This document shows, piece by piece, positions 42,908 through 50,604 of a DNA stretch of 55,336 nucleotides. Below the pieces are notes generated by a model. It was not told the DNA's origin and ran no database searches. It saw only the letters and a program-made list of their open reading frames with translations. This DNA comes from Corynebacterium phoceense (GTDB lineage Bacteria; Actinomycetota; Actinomycetes; Mycobacteriales; Mycobacteriaceae): positions 423,756-479,091 of the forward strand of contig NZ_LT596207.1 of the NCBI RefSeq assembly GCF_900092335.1, written 5' to 3'. Each line of letters opens with the position of its first letter. The stretch's first letter is position 1. The translations under genes were made by a program, and so were the position numbers.

Positions 42908-43767
42908 TCCTCACCGAGCTCTTCACCAACTACACCTACCAGCAGGCGCTCGCGGGCACCGTCACCATCGGTGCGTGCGCCGGGGCGCTCGGCCCGCTGG
43001 TCTATCTGCGCCGGCAATCCTTGCTTGCCGATGCCGTCTCCCACTCCAGCCTGCCCGGCCTCCTCATCGCCTTTGTCACGGCGACCGCGCTTGGCATGAA
43101 CGGCCGCACTGTCGGAGTCCTCGTGTGCGGCGCCGTGGCCACCGGACTGCTCGCCGTCGCCGCCATCCACACCCTCCCCAAGGTCACCCCCTTGAAACAG
43201 GATGCCGTCATGGCCGCTGTGCTCACCACGTTCTTCTCCGTGGGCATGCTCATCCTGCAGTACGTCTCGCGCACGCCGTTGCCGGGCAAGGCTGGCATCC
43301 AGGACTTCTTACTCGGCAACGCCTCGACGCTCACCCGCGCCGACGTCGTTACCTCCCTCGTCATCGGCGTGGGCATCCTCGTCGTGCTTGCCGTCGTGCA
43401 CAACCATCACTCCGTCATGATTTTCGATCCCGCCTTCGCCCGCGTCACCGGCACGCGTACAAGAATCATCAACACACTCGCCTTCGTCGCCATCACGGTC
43501 ATCACCGTCCTCGGCGTCAAGGTCGTGGGCGTCGTCCTCATGGTCGCCGTCGTCGTGAGCCCCGCCGCCGCGGCCCGTCAGTGGATCCACCGCCTCCCCA
43601 CCTTCATAGGTCTCGCCTCCTTTCTCGGCGCCGCCTGCGCCGTCCTAGGAACTGCACTGTCAATCCACTTCGCCATTCCCACCGGCCCCACCATCGTCCT
43701 CGTGCAGGCGGCCGTTGTCGCCGTGTCGCTCGCCGTCTCCCCGCGCCGCCGGGCGGTGATCGCATGA
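42904..43767 (+). CDS. mntC: Metal ABC transporter permease (first)
   Basis: A 287-residue ABC-3 family permease with about eight helices. Family blocks: PLVYLRRQSLLADAVSHSSL, the coupling-region sequence NTLAFVAITVITVLGVKVVG, and VVLMVAVVVSPAAAARQWI. It overlaps mntB and mntD by 4 nt each (ATGA). It should pair with the next permease. The motif copy TGCCGATGCC (43026) falls in LLADAVSHS, part of the conserved ABC-3 start. Confidence 0.93.
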   Translation: MILTELFTNYTYQQALAGTVTIGACAGALGPLVYLRRQSLLADAVSHSSLPGLLIAFVTATALGMNGRTVGVLVCGAVATGLLAVAAIHTLPKVTPLKQDAVMAAVLTTFFSVGMLILQYVSRTPLPGKAGIQDFLLGNASTLTRADVVTSLVIGVGILVVLAVVHNHHSVMIFDPAFARVTGTRTRIINTLAFVAITVITVLGVKVVGVVLMVAVVVSPAAAARQWIHRLPTFIGLASFLGAACAVLGTALSIHFAIPTGPTIVLVQAAVVAVSLAVSPRRRAVIA

Positions 43768-44648
43768 GTCTCGCACTTGCCGCCTGCCTCCTCGCCGTTG
43801 CCACGGCTCTCGCCTGCGCGCTGCCCGGCGTCTTCGTCGTACTCAAGCGCGAATCCATGGTCATCGACGGCATCGGCCACGCGGTCCTGCCCGGCATCGC
43901 CGTGGGCTACCTGTTTACTGCGGACATTGACTCGCCAGTCCTGCTCGTGACGGCGGCATCGGCAGGCTTAGCCGTCGCCCTCGGTACGGAATGGCTGGGA
44001 CGCTCCGGCCTGCTTGCGGGCGATGCCCCGCTGGGCCTTATCTTCCCGGCGCTCTTTGCCGCCGGCGTCATCCTCATCTCCACGCGCATGAGCCACGTCC
44101 ACCTCGACGTGCATGCGGTCCTGGTGGGCGATCTCAACCTCGTCGCGCTCACGCATCCGGGCTACGCGCTCGTCATGGCCATCATCGCGATTCTCAACGT
44201 CACTTTTTGTGCCGTTGCCCTCCCGCGGCTTACAACCAGCACCTTCGATCCCGCCTTCGCACACAGCGCAGGCCTGCGCACTCGCGGACTCCACGTCGCC
44301 TTCATGGCGCTCGTCTCACTCACCGCGACGGCCGCCTTTCAGGCCGCCGGCGCCATGCTCGTCATCGCACTCATGGTCATTCCTGCGTGTGCCGCACGCC
44401 TGCTCACCACGCGCGTGATGACCATGCTCGCCACCGCGTGCGGGATTGGCATCCTGGGTGCCCTGGGCGGATTCTGGTTGGCCTATCACCTCAACGCGGC
44501 GACGTCCGCAGGCATGGCCGTCACCAACGCGGGGCTGGGTGTCCTCGCTTTCCTGATCTCACGGCTGCGAACGACTAGATTTGTCAGTCATGAGCGAGCA
44601 GAGAACTTACAGCACGGACAACCCGTTCAAGCCGGAATTGTGGACTAA
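43764..44648 (+). CDS. mntD: Metal ABC transporter permease (second)
   Basis: A 294-residue ABC-3 permease, paralogous to the preceding one. Blocks: VFVVLKRESMVIDGIGHAVL near the start and FMALVSLTATAAFQAAGAML with VIALMVIPACAARLL in the core. About nine helices. Its 3' end runs 59 nt into the menB coding region in another frame, so the last ~20 residues (from RTTRFVSHERAEN) may be little constrained. Two permeases imply a heterodimeric channel. Confidence 0.93.
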   Translation: MSLALAACLLAVATALACALPGVFVVLKRESMVIDGIGHAVLPGIAVGYLFTADIDSPVLLVTAASAGLAVALGTEWLGRSGLLAGDAPLGLIFPALFAAGVILISTRMSHVHLDVHAVLVGDLNLVALTHPGYALVMAIIAILNVTFCAVALPRLTTSTFDPAFAHSAGLRTRGLHVAFMALVSLTATAAFQAAGAMLVIALMVIPACAARLLTTRVMTMLATACGIGILGALGGFWLAYHLNAATSAGMAVTNAGLGVLAFLISRLRTTRFVSHERAENLQHGQPVQAGIVD

Positions 44649-45537
44649 GGTCCCCGGCTTCGAGGACCTCACGGACATCACGTATCACCGCTTGATCGGT
44701 GAGAGCCGCGCCGACGGCATCGTCCGTATCGCCTTCGACCGCCCGGAAGTGCGCAATGCCTTCCGCCCGCACACCGTGGACGAGCTCTACCACGTCCTCG
44801 ACCACGCGCGCCGCACCCCCGATGTGGGCACGGTTCTGCTCACCGGCAACGGCCCCTCCGTGAAAGACGGCGGCTGGGCCTTCTGCTCCGGCGGCGACCA
44901 GCGTATTCGCGGCCGCTCGGGCTACCGCTACGCGGATGGTGAGACCGCGGACACCGTCGATACCGCCCGCGAGAAGGTCGAGGGCGGCCGCCTCCACATC
45001 CTGGAGGTCCAGCGGCTTATCCGCACCATGCCCAAGGTTGTCATCGCCGTGGTCAACGGCTGGGCCGCGGGCGGCGGGCACTCCCTCCACGTCGTCTGCG
45101 ACATGACGGTCGCCTCGCGCCAGGAGGCCCGCTTCAAGCAAACCGACGCGGACGTGGGATCCTTCGACGCCGGCTACGGCTCCGCCTACCTCGCAAAGAT
45201 GGTGGGTCAGAAATACGCCCGCGAGATCTTCTTCTTAGGCCGCACCTACGACGCCCAGCGCATGTACGAGATGGGCGCCGTCAACGAGGTCGTCGACCAC
45301 GCCGACCTTGAAGACGCCGCCATCCAGATGGGCCGCGAGATCAATATGAAGTCCCCCACCGCCCAGCGCATGCTCAAGTTCGCCTTCAACCTCACCGACG
45401 ATGGACTTATGGGCCAGCAGGTCTTCGCCGGCGAGGCCACCCGCCTGGCCTACATGACGGACGAGGCCGTCGAGGGCAAGAACGCCTTCCTCGAGAAGCG
45501 CGACCCGAACTGGGACGAGTTCCCGTATTACTACTAG
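44590..45537 (+). CDS. menB: 1,4-Dihydroxy-2-naphthoyl-CoA synthase
   Basis: A 315-residue crotonase-fold enzyme that closes the naphthoate ring of menaquinone. Markers: IAFDRPEVRNAFRPHTVDEL, WAFCSGGDQRIRGRSGY, VVNGWAAGGGHSLHVVCDMT, TDADVGSFDAGYGSAYLAKM, and the C-terminal ending DPNWDEFPYYY seen in MenB. TAGATT lies 8 nt before the ATG at 44590, inside the end of mntD, suggesting its own leaderless promoter. Confidence 0.97.
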   Translation: MSEQRTYSTDNPFKPELWTKVPGFEDLTDITYHRLIGESRADGIVRIAFDRPEVRNAFRPHTVDELYHVLDHARRTPDVGTVLLTGNGPSVKDGGWAFCSGGDQRIRGRSGYRYADGETADTVDTAREKVEGGRLHILEVQRLIRTMPKVVIAVVNGWAAGGGHSLHVVCDMTVASRQEARFKQTDADVGSFDAGYGSAYLAKMVGQKYAREIFFLGRTYDAQRMYEMGAVNEVVDHADLEDAAIQMGREINMKSPTAQRMLKFAFNLTDDGLMGQQVFAGEATRLAYMTDEAVEGKNAFLEKRDPNWDEFPYYY

Positions 45538-45556
45538 TCAGGTTCCACAGACTGCC

Positions 45557-45706
45557 ATGGTTTATCTCGCCATCGCCTTCGCCGTCGTTGCCCTCTGCGG
45601 CATCATCGGCGCCCGCGTCTGGATGATCAAAGGATTGCGCGACGCCCGCGACACGGACGAGCGCCCTTTTGATCACGACGATGAGCTGGGAAATCCCTAC
45701 CAATAG
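45557..45706 (+). CDS. 49-residue single-pass membrane protein
   Basis: A short gene just after menB: MVYLAIAFAVVALCGIIGAR as one membrane helix, then VWMIKGLRDARDTDERPFDH and a polar tail ending LGNPYQ. Codon use matches neighbouring genes, and the 19-nt gap to menB suggests one transcript. No good ribosome-binding site is visible. Family not recognised. Judged real from helix pattern and codon use; not verified. Confidence 0.55.
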   Translation: MVYLAIAFAVVALCGIIGARVWMIKGLRDARDTDERPFDHDDELGNPYQ

Positions 45707-45790
45707 GGACACGAGTCACTTTATCTTTAAAGTAAAAATCCCGCACAAGGATTGGACGTTGCCCTTACTTCAAGGTTAAAGTCACTCCCC

Positions 45791-46234
45791 GTGAAGTATT
45801 CCGGCATTTCCGTATCGACCATGAACCTCGCGAGCTCGTTTGTCATGCTCGCCGCTCGTCTCATCGTGGGCATCGTCCTCGCTGCCCACGGCTGGCAGAA
45901 GTTCACCGAGTGGACCATCGCGGGCACCACCACCGCCTTCGAGGGCATGGGCGTTCCGGCCCCGGGCATCGCCGCTCCGGTCGCGGCCATCATCGAGCTC
46001 GTCGGCGGCATCCTGCTCATCATCGGCCTGCTCACCCGCTGGGTTGCTGGCCTCGTCGCCGTCGACATGATCGGCGCCTGGGCCATCGCCCACGCCGGCA
46101 ACGGCATCTTCGTCGACGGCGGCGGCTGGGAGCTCGTCGGCATGATTCTTGCCGCAGCCCTCATGCTCATCGCCGCGGGCCCTGGCATGCACTCCGCTGA
46201 CCAGTTCATCGCAAAGGCGCGCGCCCGCGCCTAA
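45791..46234 (+). CDS. DoxX-family membrane protein
   Basis: A protein of about 147 residues with four helices. Typical DoxX blocks: LAARLIVGIVLAAHGWQKFT, GMGVPAPGIAAPVAAIIELV and GGILLIIGLLTRWVAG. Members have been linked to thiol and redox stress in mycobacteria, but most are uncharacterised. Start uncertain: GTG 45791 has TAAAGT about 9 nt upstream; ATG 45821 (MNLASSFVML) fits the family equally well. Confidence 0.85.
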   Translation: MKYSGISVSTMNLASSFVMLAARLIVGIVLAAHGWQKFTEWTIAGTTTAFEGMGVPAPGIAAPVAAIIELVGGILLIIGLLTRWVAGLVAVDMIGAWAIAHAGNGIFVDGGGWELVGMILAAALMLIAAGPGMHSADQFIAKARARA

Positions 46235-46264
46235 ACACTTACTGCTCGCGGTAGCCTACATACC

Positions 46265-47398
46265 GTGACTCATCTTCTCGCCCCGCTATCTGTTAGTCTC
46301 CGCGACCCGTCGGCCATCCTGGACGATCTGGAGACAGCGATAGCGGGGCGACATTCCTATGTGCCCGTCCCCGCCGACGATAAGACGAAGGCAGAGCTGC
46401 TGCGCAACCACATGCGAGTCGGCGAACCCATCGCCGAGGACATCGCCCTCGTCGTCCCCACCTCCGGCTCCACGGGCACGCCGAAGGGCGCACAACTTAC
46501 CGCCGCCAACCTCGTCGCGAGCGCCGATGCCACCCACGAGCGCCTCGGCGGCCCTGGCCAGTGGCTGCTCGCCATGCCCGCCCACCACATCGCAGGGATC
46601 CAGGTCCTCGTCCGCTCGCTCGTCGCCGGCGTCGAGCCGCTCTGTCTCGATCTCAGCCACGGCTTCGACGTCCCCGCCTTCGCGAAGGCCGCAGCCGAGC
46701 TCGCCGCCACAGGCGACCGCATGTACACGGGACTGACCCCCATGCAGCTCGCCAAGGCCATGGATTCCCTCCAAGGCATCGACGCGCTGCGCGAATTCGA
46801 CGCCATCCTCGTCGGCGGCGCCGCCACGCCCCCTCAGCTCCTCGAATCCGCCCGCAAACTGCGCATTCGTCCCGTCACCACCTACGGTTCCTCGGAGACC
46901 GCCGGCGGCTGCGTCTACGATGGCGTCTCACTTCGTGATACGGAAATCCAGATCGACGATGACGGTCGCATCCTCTTGGGCGGCCCCACCATCGCGCACG
47001 GCTACCGCAATGTGCCTTCCGATGCCTTCCACGACGGGTGGTTCGCCACCTCCGACGCTGGCTACCTCAACGGCGACACCCTCACCGTCACCGGGCGCCT
47101 GGACAACATCATCAATTCGGGCGGGCTCAAACTCCACCCCGAGGCCCTCGAGCAGCTCCTCCTCCACATCCCCGGCGTCGACGCCGCCTGCGTCGTGGGC
47201 ATCCCCGATAAGCGCCTGGGTCAGATGATCGTCGCTGCCTACACCGGCTGGGCCTCCCGTACAGACATCCTCATCGCCCTCGACGACCTGCCCCGCTGGC
47301 AGGTGCCGAAGGACGTAAAACGCCTGCCCGAGATGCCACTCACTGGCCCCGGCAAGGTCGACCGCCGCGCCGTCACCGCCCTTTTTCAGAAAGCGTAG
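46265..47398 (+). CDS. menE: o-Succinylbenzoate-CoA ligase
   Basis: A 377-residue AMP-forming ligase activating o-succinylbenzoate. Motifs: the phosphate loop VVPTSGSTGTPKGAQLTAAN, TTYGSSETAGGCVYDG, the hinge GRLDNIINSGGLKLHPEALE, and the catalytic Lys in GPGKVDRRAVT at the C-terminus. Short but normal for actinobacterial MenE. The GTG at 46265 has TAGCCT exactly 7 nt upstream and no ribosome-binding site. Confidence 0.94.
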   Translation: MTHLLAPLSVSLRDPSAILDDLETAIAGRHSYVPVPADDKTKAELLRNHMRVGEPIAEDIALVVPTSGSTGTPKGAQLTAANLVASADATHERLGGPGQWLLAMPAHHIAGIQVLVRSLVAGVEPLCLDLSHGFDVPAFAKAAAELAATGDRMYTGLTPMQLAKAMDSLQGIDALREFDAILVGGAATPPQLLESARKLRIRPVTTYGSSETAGGCVYDGVSLRDTEIQIDDDGRILLGGPTIAHGYRNVPSDAFHDGWFATSDAGYLNGDTLTVTGRLDNIINSGGLKLHPEALEQLLLHIPGVDAACVVGIPDKRLGQMIVAAYTGWASRTDILIALDDLPRWQVPKDVKRLPEMPLTGPGKVDRRAVTALFQKA

Positions 47399-47431
47399 AC
47401 ACGACCCACAGCTTTTACTAAGGTTACGGGA

Positions 47432-47470
47432 GTGAAATTTGCTAACTTCTGAGGCCGCGCGAAGACAGCC
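47432..47470 (+). other. Upstream signal-peptide start interrupted by an in-frame TGA
   Basis: Seven codons upstream in the esterase frame, GTG AAA TTT GCT AAC TTC is followed by TGA (47450-47452), then GRAKTA and the ATG at 47471. GGGA precedes the GTG. Read through, this would give a positively charged n-region that the annotated signal peptide lacks. One base change (CGA to TGA) would explain it. Confidence 0.45.
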
Positions 47471-48472
47471 ATGCTCTTCACCGGCCTCCTCTCCCTCGCC
47501 GCCCCAATCGCCACCCCCATCGCCACTGCCGCGCCCCTCGATGATCTGCAGCACATGAGCAGCCAAACGGCAAACCAGCTCAACCGAGCCGCCGCCGACC
47601 TCACCGCGCAGGTCAACGAGCAGCTCGGCGCCATCCCCGGAAGTTCCCAGGCGCAGCTTCCTGCCGCGCCGGCCCCGCGCGTGGGTAACGCGAAGCCCGC
47701 CCCGTTCTTCATCAACGGCACCGGCGGCCAGGTCTTCACTCAATCCACCGGCCGCACGCGGCGCTACCTCATCGAGATGCCCACGCACTATAACCCGGCG
47801 CGCCCCGCCCCGGTCATCTTCGGCTTCGACGGCTGGCGCGATAGCCCGGAGAATTTCCGCCGCTACTCACGCCTCAACGAGACGGGTGCAGCGCGTGAGG
47901 CCATCCGCATCTACCCCGAGTCCATCAACCACGGCTGGGAGGGCGCGCCCTACGCGGTCGTGCGACCCGGCGAGGACCTCGCGTTCATCACGCAAATCAT
48001 CGATGAGCTCGACCGCACCTACAACGTGGACCGCCGGCGCATCTACGCCACGGGTCACTCCAACGGCGGCGGCATGACCGCGGTCGTCGCGTGCCACCTG
48101 CCCCACGTCTTCGCGGGCGTGGCCGCCGTGGGCGGCGCTTACTACGACCCCGTCAACATGAATTGCCGGAACGAGGCCATCCCGTTCCTCATCATGCATG
48201 GCACCGGCGACACGATGATGTTCTATCACGGCGGCTACCGCCACAACGGCGCGCACTTCCTCGACGTGGACCACCTCATGAGCAGCTACATCAAGCGCAA
48301 TGCCTGCGCGTTCCCGCCACGCATCGAGAACATCCCCGGCGGCCAGCGCCACGTCTACGCGTGTGCGAAGGAAGAACTGCAGCTCATCACGAACTCACAG
48401 AATCATACGTGGAATCGGACGCCGGACGCGTCGCAGGAGGTGTGGAACTTCCTGTCGCGCCAGCGCCTCTAA
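47471..48472 (+). CDS. Secreted PHB-depolymerase/feruloyl-esterase family alpha/beta hydrolase
   Basis: A 333-residue exported hydrolase of the LpqC/PhaZ-like esterase family. The signal is MLFTGLLSLAAPIATPIATA, followed by a helical linker (residues 25-80). The hydrolase domain has the nucleophile elbow GHSNGGGMT, RIYPESINHGWEGAP, and IPFLIMHGTGDTMMFYHGG with acid and oxyanion elements; the catalytic His is likely in SQNHTWNRTPD near the C-terminus. The signal peptide as annotated has no N-terminal positive charge; an interrupted upstream start is listed separately. Convergent and overlapping by 86 bp with the PepSY gene. Confidence 0.82.
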   Translation: MLFTGLLSLAAPIATPIATAAPLDDLQHMSSQTANQLNRAAADLTAQVNEQLGAIPGSSQAQLPAAPAPRVGNAKPAPFFINGTGGQVFTQSTGRTRRYLIEMPTHYNPARPAPVIFGFDGWRDSPENFRRYSRLNETGAAREAIRIYPESINHGWEGAPYAVVRPGEDLAFITQIIDELDRTYNVDRRRIYATGHSNGGGMTAVVACHLPHVFAGVAAVGGAYYDPVNMNCRNEAIPFLIMHGTGDTMMFYHGGYRHNGAHFLDVDHLMSSYIKRNACAFPPRIENIPGGQRHVYACAKEELQLITNSQNHTWNRTPDASQEVWNFLSRQRL

Positions 48473-49712
48473 TAGCCCGCCACACGGCGTCCACGACGAG
48501 GAAGACCACGAGCGAGATGCCAAAGAGCGGCGCGATAATGGCGTAGATGACCAGGCACAGCACGAGCGTCACCAGCGCCGGCTTCGAGAGCTTGCCGAAG
48601 CCCTGGGGGCCCGCGAAGCGCCGCCCCCTCCGGAACCACATGACAAGGCCCAGAATGCTCACGACGAGCAGCGCGAGCGCGATAAGCGCCAGCACAATCT
48701 GATTGACCAGTCCAAAGAGGAAGCCCATGTGGAGATTGATAAGCCACTCGGTGAGCTTCGCCGCGAGCGGCCACTCAGAGAAATTGACACGCTCCACAAC
48801 GTGGCCGTCCACCACGGCGATGGCGTCGTTATGGAAGACAAAGGGAGCGCGCGCCTCCGTGATATTCCACGCGGCACCGTTCGGCTGCAGGTTGAGGATT
48901 CCGCGCAGCCCAGCCTCGCGCGCCACGTCATAGGCGCCATCAAGCGACGCAAGATCCGGCCCCATGTCCATGTGCTCCATGGAACCCGCACCGTGACCAG
49001 CATGCTCGCTGGCCGAGGCCGAGAGCTGCGGCGCCTTCCAGTGGAGCAGTGTGCGTAGCTTGCCAATGTTCCCGCCGGCCACGGAGGACCATGTCAGTCC
49101 CGTCACCGTGAGGAAGAGAAATCCAGCAGAGCACAGGGCACCCAACCACGCATGCGTGCGCAGCGTGCCGCGAGTGCGCTTCCGGCGGCCAAGCCAGAGC
49201 ACAAGTCCGCCGATGGTGAGTGCGCCCATCCAGCTCGCGGCGAGCTCCGAGTAGAGCCGGCCTGGCTCGCCGAGCCACAGCGAGCGGTGGCCATTGGATA
49301 GCCACGCGCGCAGCGGCAGCGCACGGGAGCTGCCGTACTGGACCTTTTCGCCGCGCACCTCACCCGTCGCCGGGTCCACGAAGACCGCGTGCGTGTAGCT
49401 CTTCGAGGGCAGCGCGTCATCCGCAAACAGCACGCGAGTGTTCTCCCCCGGGATGACCTGGACGGTGTTGAGCGCGAGATCCGGATACACCTCGCGCGCT
49501 GCCTCGACCTGGTCCTCGAGCGAGACAACTGCTTCACCCGAGGGCCGGGTGAGGTCGGCATAGACGATCTTCTCCAGGCTCGGCGCGAGCGCATAGAGCA
49601 CGCCTGTGAGCGCGGCAACGATGAGAAAGGGCGCAACGATGACGCCCACGACAGTGTGGAGCCTTCTGAGAACGCCGAAGCTCCTCGGCGACAAATGAAT
49701 TATTGAAATCAC
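48387..49712 (-). CDS. PepSY-associated transmembrane protein with His/Met-rich loop
   Basis: A 441-residue membrane protein of the PepSY_TM family, often reductases or metal-linked proteins. The first helix carries RRLHTVVGVIVAPFLIVAAL with the family His, then LSNGHRSLWLGEPGRLYSEL, another His block THAWLGALCSAGFLFLTVTG, and NLHMGFLFGLVNQIVLALIA. A loop near residues 235-255, SEHAGHGAGSMEHMDMGPD, has three His and three Met and looks able to bind a metal. An MntR-like dyad lies 68 nt upstream of the start. The C-terminal tail overlaps the convergent esterase gene. Confidence 0.83.
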   Translation of the reverse strand: MISIIHLSPRSFGVLRRLHTVVGVIVAPFLIVAALTGVLYALAPSLEKIVYADLTRPSGEAVVSLEDQVEAAREVYPDLALNTVQVIPGENTRVLFADDALPSKSYTHAVFVDPATGEVRGEKVQYGSSRALPLRAWLSNGHRSLWLGEPGRLYSELAASWMGALTIGGLVLWLGRRKRTRGTLRTHAWLGALCSAGFLFLTVTGLTWSSVAGGNIGKLRTLLHWKAPQLSASASEHAGHGAGSMEHMDMGPDLASLDGAYDVAREAGLRGILNLQPNGAAWNITEARAPFVFHNDAIAVVDGHVVERVNFSEWPLAAKLTEWLINLHMGFLFGLVNQIVLALIALALLVVSILGLVMWFRRGRRFAGPQGFGKLSKPALVTLVLCLVIYAIIAPLFGISLVVFLVVDAVWRAIRGAGATGSSTPPATRPASDSTYDSVSS

Positions 49713-49779
49713 GTGTCAGTTGTCGACAGGGAAACCCCAATGGTTCCCAACAATTTTCCTCTATTAACCCCCACCGCAT

Positions 49780-49797
49780 AGTTCAACGTGCTGAACA
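49780..49797 (-). promoter_or_regulatory. MntR-like dyad upstream of the PepSY gene
   Basis: AGTTCAACGTGCTGAACA has the arms GTTCA and TGAAC with a 6-nt centre, the same geometry as the site before mntA (TGTTCA-N6-TGAACT). It lies between the 3' end of mntR and the PepSY gene start, 68 nt upstream of the latter. Confidence 0.45.
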
Positions 49798-49865
49798 CCC
49801 TACTTCAAACATGGATAACCTGCAGGTATAAGCGGCACACGAGGAACCGTGCAGCCGCAAAAAAT

Positions 49866-50543
49866 CTACATTCCCGAGACCGTAATCTCGCGTGCCGCGT
49901 CAAGCGCGAGCGGCATCACGGCGTCTCCGACCCGTACCCGCACGAGTCCCGCGACGACCGCCTCAACGGTCACGCTCTCGCCCACGCGCACCCCATGTTC
50001 CTGGAGATAGCGCAGCAACTCGGCGTCCTCGTCGCGGACCCGCTCGATGGCGACGGTGGCGCCCACGGGGGCATCGGCAAGCGTGGCTGTGCCCAGGTCC
50101 TCGATGCGACCCTCCGGATCTGGGATGGGATCGCCATGCGGGTCGCGCGCGGGCGAGCCGAGCAGCGCGTCGAGACGCTCAACGAAGAGATCCGAGCACG
50201 CATGCTCGAGCTGGTCCGCGTCCTCGTGGACCTCGTCCCACGTGTAGCCCAGCGTCGTGACGAGGAAGGTCTCCAGCAGCCGGTGGCGGCGCACCATCCC
50301 CATCGCGAGGCGGCGGCCTTCCTCCGTGAGCTGCACGCCCGAGTAGCGCTCGTGATAGACGAGCCGCTGCGCCGCCAGACGCTTCACCGCCTCCGAGGCC
50401 GTGGGCAGCTTCTGCCCCGTGCGCCGCGCCAGTTCGCCCAGCGGCACCGCGTCCCCGCCGGTATGCTCCGCAATATCCCACAGGACCTTGAGATAATCCT
50501 GGGTGCGCTCGGGCAAGTCCGCCAGCCGAAGGTGTTCATCCAT
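49866..50543 (-). CDS. mntR: DtxR/MntR-family metal-dependent regulator
   Basis: A 225-residue regulator with the DtxR layout. The winged helix is LPERTQDYLKVLWDIAEHTG with LARRTGQKLPTASEAVKRLA. The metal/dimer domain follows (RLAMGMVRRHRLLETFLVTT, then WDEVHEDADQLEHACSDLFV with E, H and C ligands), then a C-terminal SH3-like/FeoA-type domain (RDEDAELLRYLQEHGVRVGE). The ligand set and context (mntABCD, MntR-like boxes) point to manganese rather than iron sensing; this is inference. The ATG at 50543 lies inside a 16-bp palindrome. A GGCATCGGCA copy lies at 50070. Confidence 0.85.
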   Translation of the reverse strand: MDEHLRLADLPERTQDYLKVLWDIAEHTGGDAVPLGELARRTGQKLPTASEAVKRLAAQRLVYHERYSGVQLTEEGRRLAMGMVRRHRLLETFLVTTLGYTWDEVHEDADQLEHACSDLFVERLDALLGSPARDPHGDPIPDPEGRIEDLGTATLADAPVGATVAIERVRDEDAELLRYLQEHGVRVGESVTVEAVVAGLVRVRVGDAVMPLALDAAREITVSGM

Positions 50544-50548
50544 GAACA
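50533..50548. promoter_or_regulatory. 16-bp perfect palindrome over the mntR start codon
   Basis: TGTTCATCCATGAACA is fully symmetric and covers the mntR ATG (50541-50543 on the minus strand). It shares the TGTTCA/TGAACA arms of the MntR-like sites but with a 4-nt rather than 6-nt centre. Binding here would block mntR translation start or transcription; autoregulation is a guess. Confidence 0.4.
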
Positions 50549-50604
50549 ACAGTCTAGCGATCCTGCATTCAGAGCCCGCACCCACGCGTGGCACAATATG
50601 TTCC

